A stretch of DNA of 7,820 bases from Pseudomonadota bacterium (GTDB lineage Bacteria; Myxococcota; Myxococcia; Myxococcales; Anaeromyxobacteraceae): the NCBI GenBank assembly GCA_023428085.1, contig JAEYZK010000348.1:1-7820 (forward strand), given 5' to 3'. Positions 1 through 7,400 of the stretch are shown here, in pieces. A program made the translations under genes and the position numbers. The notes under the pieces are model-generated. The model ran no database searches. It worked only from the letters and a program-made list of their open reading frames with translations, and had not been told where the DNA came from. Every line of letters begins with the position of its first letter. The first letter of the stretch is position 1.

Positions 1-585
1 GACGACGGGCGCGGGCGTGGAGGCGGCCCGCGGGCGCGGAGAGCCGCGCGGGACGGGAGCGAGGTACGCCGCGAGGTCGGTGACCCCCTTGAGCGGGGCC
101 CAGTCGCCCATGCCGGGACGCCAGACGAGCGAATCGGGCCCGACGTCGCCGGCCTCCCACTTGCGCCGCACCTCGGCGAGCGGGAGCGGCCCGACCTGCG
201 CCTGACCGATGGCGACGTACCACTCGGTGGCCGCCGGCTCCGGCGGGGCCGAGCGCGCGGCGAGGTTCGCCGCCTCCTCGGCGGAGACCGCCTGGGTCGA
301 GTCCGGATCCGGCCCGGGCGCGGCCGCGGGCGTCTCCTGCTTGGCGGGGACGTCGCCGAACGCGGCGTCGAACGCCTGGCCGAGCTCGGCGTCGAGCCCC
401 TCGCCGGTGGGCGTGGGCGCCGCGGCAGGCGCGGGCACCTCGGCGGACGCGGCGTCGTTCTCCGCCGCGCGCCGGACGAGGATGACGTTGCTGCACTTCT
501 TGCAGCGGACCTTGACCCCGTTCGGACCGACCTTCTCGTCCGAGATCATGTACTGGGCGTCGCAGCGGTCGCAGGAGAATTTCAT
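1..585 (-). CDS. gltJ: GltJ/AgmX-like gliding motility protein (zinc ribbon + GYF_2), 3' end outside window
   Basis: Only the first 195 residues are visible; the frame is open to the window edge. It starts MKFSCDRCDAQYMISDEKVG. C5-x2-C8 and C28-x2-C31 form a zinc ribbon at residues 1-36, of the short MJ0042-like type common in myxobacterial regulators. Residues 40-120 are an acidic Ala/Pro-rich linker, probably disordered, containing an amphipathic stretch at 63-77. Residues 121-175 match a GYF_2 domain: the start EWYVAIGQ, then VGPL, then the VWRPGMGDW signature. In M. xanthus GltJ these cytosolic parts precede a single membrane helix and TonB-like periplasmic domains, which would lie beyond position 1. 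From memory of published work, the GltJ cytosolic region binds MglA-GTP and AglZ, and its zinc finger helps recruit MglB, controlling assembly and disassembly of the gliding complex. The ATG at 585 is chosen because the ribbon begins immediately there and GCAGG lies 8 nt upstream. The identity rests on domain order plus the upstream giant TPR gene. A paralogous zinc-ribbon/GYF protein of unknown role is the main alternative. Confidence 0.85.
   Translation of the reverse strand, partial: MKFSCDRCDAQYMISDEKVGPNGVKVRCKKCSNVILVRRAAENDAASAEVPAPAAAPTPTGEGLDAELGQAFDAAFGDVPAKQETPAAAPGPDPDSTQAVSAEEAANLAARSAPPEPAATEWYVAIGQAQVGPLPLAEVRRKWEAGDVGPDSLVWRPGMGDWAPLKGVTDLAAYLAPVPRGSPRPRAASTPAPVV
61..225 (-). 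other. GYF_2 domain of the GltJ-like protein
   Basis: Residues 121-175. The W122-Y123 start, the QVGPL turn, a helix around LAEVRRKWEAG, and the VWRPGMGDWAPL block are diagnostic of the bacterial GYF_2 family. GYF folds are peptide-binding adaptors that in eukaryotes recognise proline-rich PPG-hydrophobic motifs. The ligand of the bacterial version is not shown by the sequence. Confidence 0.85.
478..585 (-). other. Zinc ribbon domain (CxxC-19-CxxC) of the GltJ-like protein
   Basis: Residues 1-36. The four cysteines are C5, C8, C28 and C31, in the contexts FSCDRCD and VRCKKCS. The intervening AQYMISDEKVGPNGVK and the trailing NVILVR are the usual short beta-strand framework of this ribbon. 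All four ligands are intact, so zinc binding is expected. In the GltJ family the ribbon acts as a protein-binding switch rather than in DNA binding. Confidence 0.85.
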
Positions 586-593
586 GAGGTAAA

Positions 594-598
594 CCTGC
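594..598 (-). promoter_or_regulatory. Weak ribosome binding site for the gltJ-like gene
   Basis: The minus strand reads GCAGG followed by 8 nt (TTTACCTC) and then ATG. The spacing is good but complementarity to the anti-Shine-Dalgarno is modest. It supports the ATG at 585 as the start. Confidence 0.45.
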
Positions 599-602
599 AA
601 GG

Positions 603-632
603 ATCCTAGTTTTCGATCGCGCGCAGCGTCAA
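603..632 (-). promoter_or_regulatory. Possible sigma70-like promoter before the gltJ-like gene
   Basis: On the minus strand TTGACG (632-627, five of six matches to the -35 consensus) is followed after 18 nt by TAGGAT (608-603, four of six to the -10). The spacer includes the relatively AT-rich run ATCGAAAACTA, unusual in this window. Transcription would begin near 596, leaving a leader of only about 10 nt that barely contains the Shine-Dalgarno. The -35 overlaps the loop of a hairpin. One such match can occur by chance, so this is tentative. Confidence 0.25.
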
Positions 633-638
633 GCTGCG
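622..638 (-). other. Second intergenic hairpin (6-bp stem, 5-nt loop)
   Basis: CGCAGC (638-633 on the minus strand) and GCTGCG (627-622) pair perfectly around a TTGAC loop. There is no U-tract afterwards (CGCGATCGAAAAC), so it is not an intrinsic terminator. It could affect mRNA processing or be incidental, since GC-rich spacers often form such stems. Confidence 0.4.
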
Positions 639-649
639 GGCTCTTCGTT

Positions 650-668
650 CAGGGGACCGCGTCCCCTG
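650..668 (-). other. GC-rich hairpin just after the gltI-like stop codon
   Basis: CAGGGGAC and GTCCCCTG form a perfect 8-bp stem with a GCG loop, beginning 8 nt after the TGA at 679-677. The following bases are AACGAAGAGCC, with no T-run on either strand, so a classical Rho-independent terminator is not supported. A 3'-end stabiliser, transcription pause or processing site between two co-transcribed genes is possible but inferred. Confidence 0.55.
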
Positions 669-676
669 CGCCGCTT

Positions 677-1486
677 TCATCCAGGTACAACGCACGAGAG
701 GCCGAGGCGCTCTCTCAAGGTTGCGTACTCCTCGGACACGCAGAAGACGCACAGGTCGCGGATCCGCGTCTCTTCCCGCAGCTTGGAAACCTGCGCCCTC
801 TCCGCCAGCACGGCCTGACGCGCCACCTCCAGGTCGCCCGCGAGCAGCGTCCCGATCCGGTTGGAGGTGAGCTCCGCACCGTCGAGGTAGGACCTCACGT
901 CCCCCGGTTGCTGGACCTCGCAGTAGGCCCGGGCGAGGAGCTTGAGCGTGTTCCTGCGGACGTTCTCCGGGAGGGTGCGCTCCAGCTCGCGCTTCAGCTT
1001 CTCCACGAGGTGGGGGTCCGCCGTCACCACGAACTTCGAGGTCCCGACGGAGCAGGCGGCCTGGAACACCATGTCGAGCTGGTCGTGCGGCATGAGCCGG
1101 GACATCGTCAGCTCCGGCCGGGCGAAGACCATCGCCTTCCCGATGGCGAACCAGATCTCCTTCTTCGGGCGCGCCTCGAACATCTCCTCGGCGGCGAGGA
1201 AGCCGGGCGGGGCGGTGGGCACGAACTGGAGCCCGACCGGCACCTCCGCCTTGCGGAACAGGCGCAGGCCGCGGAGGCCCAGCGTGCGCTGGACGTACTT
1301 GAACATGTTGACGAAGAAGAGCGAGGACGACTCGACGTCGAGCTCGTCCTTCTTCGGGTTCACGCCCAGGTCCTTCTCCTTCTGCACGAACATCGGCCGG
1401 GCGTGGACGGCCAGCAGCGTCATGATCTCCGCGAGCGGCCCGCTCACGCGCTCGTGGCGGGCGAGCGCCCAGAGCGCGTCGTCCAT
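677..1486 (-). other. C-terminal non-TPR domain, M48-peptidase-like but lacking HExxH
   Basis: Residues 2112-2380 of the gltI-like product. In order: a helical start (DDALWALARHERV), a predicted strand region (VPVGLQFVPTAPPGFLAA), a helix FAIGKAMVFARPEL (2224-2237) where an M48 enzyme would carry GHExxH, a helical middle, then YLDGAELTSNRIGTLLAG, which resembles the M48 third-ligand region (E-x-x-A-D-R-x-G). Glu 2316 is kept, but the H, E and H of the active site are replaced by K, A and F. A late CxxC (LCVFC, Cys 2357 and 2360) lies near the end. The fold assignment is my inference from motif spacing. Confidence 0.4.
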
Positions 1487-4400
1487 GGCGTGGCCGGCCT
1501 GGTCGCGCGCGAACTTGCGCAGCCGCCCGACCACCTGGACCTCCTCGCCCTGCTGGGCGCCGAGGAGGTTCACGAGCACCTGCGCGGCCGAGTAGGCGCG
1601 ATCGTAGGCGCGCTGGCTCGCGTACAGCTTCACGAGGGCCTGGGCGGCCTTGGCCGGCTTCGCCCCGAGCTTGACCAGCTGCCGGTACGCCCCGATCGCC
1701 TCGGCCTCCTCGCCCGGCTTGCGCGCGGCGAGGTCGGCGTAGGTCTCGACGGCGACCGCGTCCTCGGGATCGGCGCGCGAGACCACCTGGTAGGCGGTGC
1801 GGGCGCCGTCCTCGTTGCGGAGCACGTTCCGGTGCAGGTCGCCGAGCGTCTTCCAGAGCGAGATGCGCGCCTGCGCGGCGTCGGGCGACTTGGGCAGGCG
1901 CTGGATCATCTTCACGTACGCCTGCTCCAGCTCGGGCCAGCGCTGCTGCTTCGAGAGGGTCTCCTCGATGAACGCGAACGCCTGGACGAGCCGCCAGTTC
2001 TTGTCGAGCGCCCTGTCGAGCTCGAGGAGGGCGGCGTTCTCGTCCTTCACCTCGTCGCGGAGGATCTGCGCGAGCGAGAGGTGGAGCTTCGCGGCGCGCG
2101 CCGGATCGGCCTGGACCTCGGGCCGGGCCACGATCTGCCCCAGCACGTCGGCCGCCTTCTGGCCCTGGCGCGTCTCGCGGTAGAGGCCGAGCAGCGCCTC
2201 CGTGACCGGGAGCGACGTCGGGTCGATGCGCGAGGCGCCGAGGAAGGCGTCGATGGCCTGGTAGGGGTCCTGGAGCCGGTCGCGGCACGCCTCGCCGATG
2301 GCGACGAGGTTCTCGAACTTGGCCTGGCCCTCGATGAGCGGGAGGAGCCGCTGCCGGTGCTCGACCGCGCCCTCCCAGTCGCCGGCCGCCTCGAGGATGC
2401 GCACGAGGCTGCGCCGCGAGGGCTCGTGGTTGGCGTCGATCTCCAGCGCCTTCTTGAAGGCGTTCTGGGCCCGGTCCGCCTGGCCGAGCTTCTCGGCGAC
2501 CTCGCCGATCTGCCAGTGGACCTCCACCACCTCCATGTCCGTGAGCGAGTCGCGGTGGTGGATGAGGATGGTGGTGAAGATCCGGAGCGCCTCCTCCCAC
2601 TGCCCCTCGCGCACGAGGAGGTTCCCGAGGCCCTCGAGCGCCGGGAGGTAGGTCGCGTCGAGCTCGTACGACCGGCGGTACGCCGGGAGCGCCTTGTCCT
2701 TCTTCCCGAGCTTCTCGGCGACGTAGCCGAGCCGGTAGGACTGGCGGCAGAGCTCCTTCGCGTCGCCCCCGCCGGAGAGCGCCTCGACGATGGCGTCGAG
2801 CACGCGCTCCGCGTCGGGCCAGCGCGTCTGGGCGACGTAGATGTCGGAGAGCGGGCGGGCCGCGGGGAGGTACCCGGCCCCGTGCTTCAGCGCCTCCTCG
2901 TAGTAGCGGGCGGCGGTGTCGCGATCGTCCTTCTCCTCCTGGTAGATGCGGGCCGCCTCGGTGTACCGCTCGGTCTTCTCGGCGAGGTCGCTCGTGTAGC
3001 GCGCCTCGTCCACGAGGAGCTCGAGGTACCGGTCGCGGTCCTTCTCCCGCTCGGCGATCGCCTTGAGGGCGCGGATCGCGGCGAGGTGGCCGGGGTCCGC
3101 CTGGAGGGCGCGGCCGTAGGCCTCCTTGGCGCTCGCCGGATCGAGGAGCATGTCCTCGAAGATCGCGCCCATCCGGACGTGGAGCTCGACCGCGTCCGCC
3201 GCGCCGCCGGCGATGCGGGCCTCGCGCCGCAGCATGTCGAGCGCCAGGTTCCAGTTGCCGCTCCGCTCGTAGAGCCGGCCGAGCGCCGAGACCGCCTGGC
3301 GCGAGTCGGGGTCGAGCTGGAGGGCGTGGTTGAAGATCGCCTCGGCGCGATCGACCCGGGCCATCTCCTTCCAGAACACCTCGCCGATGGCCACCTCGAG
3401 GGCGACCTGCTCGCGGCGGTCCTGCACGAGGCCGACGTGGTGCTGCATCACGCTGATGAGCCGGTCCCACATCGCCTCGGCGCGGTAGAGGCGCTCGAGG
3501 CCCTTGATCGCCGCGACGTTGCCGCCGTCGAGCGAGAGGATGGCCTCGTTCCGCTCGATGGCCGCGTGGAGGTCGTGCAGCTTCTCCTCGTGGATGCCCG
3601 CGCTCCGGGCGAGGACGCGGATCTTCTCGCGCGGCTCCTGCGCCAGCGCGATCTGCCGCTCGTACACGCGGTTCAGCTCGGCGAACCGATCGAGCTTGGT
3701 GTAGAGCCGCTCGAGGCCCGCCAGGGCCCCGACGTTCTGGTCGTCGAGCCCGAGCACGGTGCGGTAGGCCTCGACGGCGCCCTCGTCGTCGGCCATCTCG
3801 CTCTCGAGGAGCCCGGCGATCTGGAGCTGCCAGCCGATGCGCGCGTCCTCGGTGGGGGCGAGGTCGCGGGCCCGCGCCAGCACCCCGGCCAGATCGGGCC
3901 AGCGCTGCTCGCGGCGGTACAGCGTCGAGAGCCCCTCCAGCGCGTCCGGGTCGGCGCCGTCGAGCTCCAGCAGGCGCCGGAGGGCGCCGATGGCCTCGTC
4001 CACGTCGCCGAGGTCGGCGTCGTAGCGGCGGGCGAGCTCGAGCAGGGCGGCCTTCTTCTCGTCCAGCGTCGCGGAGGCCTCGAGCTTCTGCTCGAGCGCG
4101 ATCACGAGCTCGCGGGTCCGGCCGCGCCGCTGGAAGAGGCCCGCCAGCGCCTCCAGCGCGTCCGGGCTGCCCGGCTCGGCCTCGAGCGCGCGCCGGAAGG
4201 CCGTCTCGGCCTCCTCCGCCTCCTCGAGCCGCTCGTCGCGGAGCCTGCCGAGCTGGACGAGCACCTTGGCCTTCACGGAGCCGCGCGTCCCCTCGGCGAC
4301 CTCCTCGAGGACCGCCGCGAGCTCGTCCCAGGCCTGGGTCTCGGCCGCGAGCCGCTCGCACGCGGCGAGCACCTCGGGGTCGGCGGGCGCCACCGCGAGC

Positions 4401-7400
4401 GCCCGGCACCAGGAGAGGAAGCTCATCTCCTTCTGCCCGAGCCGCTTCTCGTGGACCCCGGCGACCTCCTTCAGGAGCGCGAGCTTCTCCGCCGGATCGA
4501 CGAGCTGCGGGGCGAAGGTCTCGCAGGCGGCGCAGTAGGCGCGCCAGTCGCCCGCCTCCGCGTGCACCTTCTTGAGCGCCTCGTAGGCGTCGCGGTTCCC
4601 GGGCTCGAGCTCCAGGACCTTCGCGAGCGCCGCGCCGGCCGCGTCGAGCCGGCGCTGCGCGCGCCAGAGATCGGCCACCGCGAGCCACGCCGGCACGGCC
4701 TCGGCGGGCCCGCCCGCGGCCGCGAGCAGCGCGGCCCGCGCCTCCGCGGCGCGCACGCCCTCGGCGGCCGCGCCGCCCTGCCGGAAGACCTCCTCGATCC
4801 GGACCAGCTCCTCGGCCTGGTGCGGCTCGAGGTCCATCGCGAGCTTGGCCTGCTCGACCGCCTCGCGCTTCTGCCCGCCGCGGAGCAGCGCCTCGGCGAG
4901 CTCGAGCCGGACGCGCTTCACGCCGGCGGCGTCCTCCTGCAGCGGGACGAGCCGCCGGTACGTGCTCGTCAGGCCGTCCTGATCGCCCTGCGTCGCGTAG
5001 ATGTCGCGCAGCGCCTCGAGCGCCCGCCGGTTGCGCGGGTCGGAGTCGAGCACGGCCTTGTACGACTGGATCGCCTGGCTCGCGTCGCCGAGCCGGCTGC
5101 CGAGCACGCTCCCGAGCTTGTCGTTGAGCCGGGCGATCTCGCGCCGATCGACGGTGGCGGAGATGCGCAGGCGCAGGTGCTGGGCGAGGTCCTGCCACCG
5201 CTCCAGCCGCTCGTAGAGCTCCTCGAGCGCGGCCAGCGCGCCCTCGTGGCGCGCGCGGACGGAGAGGAGCTCCTTCCAGAGCACCACCGCCTCGTCGAGC
5301 CGCCCGAGGTCCGCGGCGAGCGCGCCCATCTTGGCGAGCACGCGCTCGCGGGCGGCCGGATCGGCCGACGCGGTCCGCTGCGCGGAGAGGTTCCGGAAGA
5401 GGTCGTCCTTGCGGCCGGCGCGCTCGTAGAGGAGCTCGAGCGCCCGCAGCGAGGGCACGTGGCGCGGGTCGGTCGCCACCGCGCCCTCGTACGCCTCGGC
5501 GGCGCGGTCGGGCGCGTCGAGCCGGTCCTCGGAGAGCTGGCCGAGCCGGAAGAGGAGCTGCACCTTCTCCGGCGGCGGCGCCGTCGCGGCGCGCGCCGCG
5601 AGCACGTCGGCGAGCTCGGGCCAGGCCTCGAGCTTCTGGTACAGCCGCTCCAGGGCGGGGAGCGCCGCGGGCGCGACGTCCGCGTCGAGCGCCATCGCCC
5701 GGCGCAGGAACCCGGCCGCCTTGCCGGGCTCGGCGAGCTTCTCCTCGTAGAGCGCGCCCAGCCGGAGCGCGACCTGCGCGGTGTCGAGCGGGGGCAGCCG
5801 CTCGAGCTCGTCCTCGAGCACGCCGGCGAGCTCCTCCTCGTGGCCGCTCGAGACCGCGAGCGCATCGAGCCGCGCCCGCAGCTCCGCGTCCGCCGGGTCC
5901 TCGCGGTACGCCTTGCACAGCGCGAGGAAGGCCATCTCCGGGTCGCCGAGGCGCTGCTCCCGGAGCTCGGCGAGCTGGATGTACAGCGCCTTCCGCTCGC
6001 GCGGATCCGGCCGCTCCCCGGCGCGCAGCTCGAGGACCCCGGCCTGGCGGACGGGGTCGCCGGACGATCCGTACGCCAGCTCGAGCGCCCGCGCGGCGCG
6101 CGCGTTGGTCGGGTCCTTCTGCAGCATCGCCTCGAGGCGGGCGATCGCCTCGGGGTGATCGGCCCGGCCCTCGAGCACCTGCTCGTACAGGGCGAGCGCG
6201 CCCTCGCGGTCGAGCAGGCGGGTCTCCTTCAGCTCGGCGAGCCGGAACCGCAGGGTCGGCAGCGCCCCCGCGTCCCCGGCGTCGTCGGCGAGGCGGATCT
6301 CGCGCGCGAGCACGTCGGCGAGGTCCACCCAGCGCTCGCTGCGCAGGCAGAGCCGGTCGAGGCGCACGAGGGCGTCGCGGTCCTCCGGCACGATCTCGAC
6401 GAGCTCCCGCGCCGCCTCGATCGCGCCGGCCGGGTCGGCGAGCCGCTCGTCCAGCACCGCCGCCAGCTCGCGCAGCAGGTACGCGCGGGCGCCGGGCTCC
6501 TCCTCCAGCGCGAGCGCGCGGCGGAGGGCCTGGGCGTGCGCCTCGGGATCCGCGCCGCCCTTGAGCGCGTCGATGAGGCCGACGAGCGCCTCGCGGTCCT
6601 CGGGCAGCACGTCGAGGAGCCGCTGCCACGCGAGCGCCGCCTGGGCGGGATCGCGCCGGGCGAGCCGGGCGATGCGGCGCTGGTACTCGGCGCGCGCCAT
6701 CGGGTCGTGCGCGCGGTCCGCGTTCTCGGCGAGGAGCGCGGTCAGCTCGTCCGGGAGCGCCGCCACCTCCCCCAGCTTCACCGCCAGGTCGAGCGACTCG
6801 GTCGCGTCCGGATCGGCGGCGAGGGCGCGCCCGGCGGCCTGGAACGCCATGTCCGGGTTCCGGAGCGGGCCGGCGTGCGTCTCCGCCACGCGGCGCAGGA
6901 GCGCCGCCCGGCGCGTGGGGTCGGTCTCGTTCGCGGCGCGCGCCTCGAGGGTCTCCACCAGCCGCGCGTGCTCCCCCTCCCCCTCGTACAGCGGCTCGAG
7001 GATGAGCGCCGCCTCGACCGCGGCCGGCCCGGCCGAGCGGGCCAGATCCTCGAGCGCGGCGAGCGCGGCGGGGTGGCGCGGCACCTTCGAGAGCACCTCG
7101 CGGTAGAGGACGAGGGCGCCCTCGGGATCGGCGAGGCGCTGGTGCCGGATGCGGCCCAGGCGGTAGCGGAGCTCGGCGGCCTCGGCGACGAGGTTGGGCT
7201 GCCCATCGGCGACCGAGACCTCGCGGCCCAGCACGTCGGCGAGCTCGTCCCAGCGCTCGGCGGCGCCCAGGAGCTTCCCGAGGAGCCGGAGCGCCTGCGG
7301 GTCCTCGGGGTCGACGGCCAGGATCTTCCGGTACGACGCCACGGCGCCGTCGCGATCGGCGAGCTGTTCGGCCATGATCTTCGCCACCTCGAGCAGGAGT

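Noticed and set aside
209..592. Plus-strand open frame opposite the start of the gltJ-like gene
   Set aside because: The minus strand encodes an intact zinc ribbon and GYF_2 domain here; the plus-strand frame has biased composition and no recognisable motif.
622..668. Intrinsic terminator between the two genes
   Set aside because: Both stems are GC-rich but neither is followed by a T-run on either strand.
740..751. LCVFC near the C-terminus as a zinc or redox site
   Set aside because: Only one CxxC pair is present with a lone Cys further on; nothing else supports metal binding or a thioredoxin-like fold.
942..1595. Plus-strand open frame of 217 codons, and other shorter plus-strand frames across 1797-7106
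   Set aside because: They are Ser/Arg/Ala-rich reverse complements of the TPR gene with no motifs and no ribosome binding sites worth noting.
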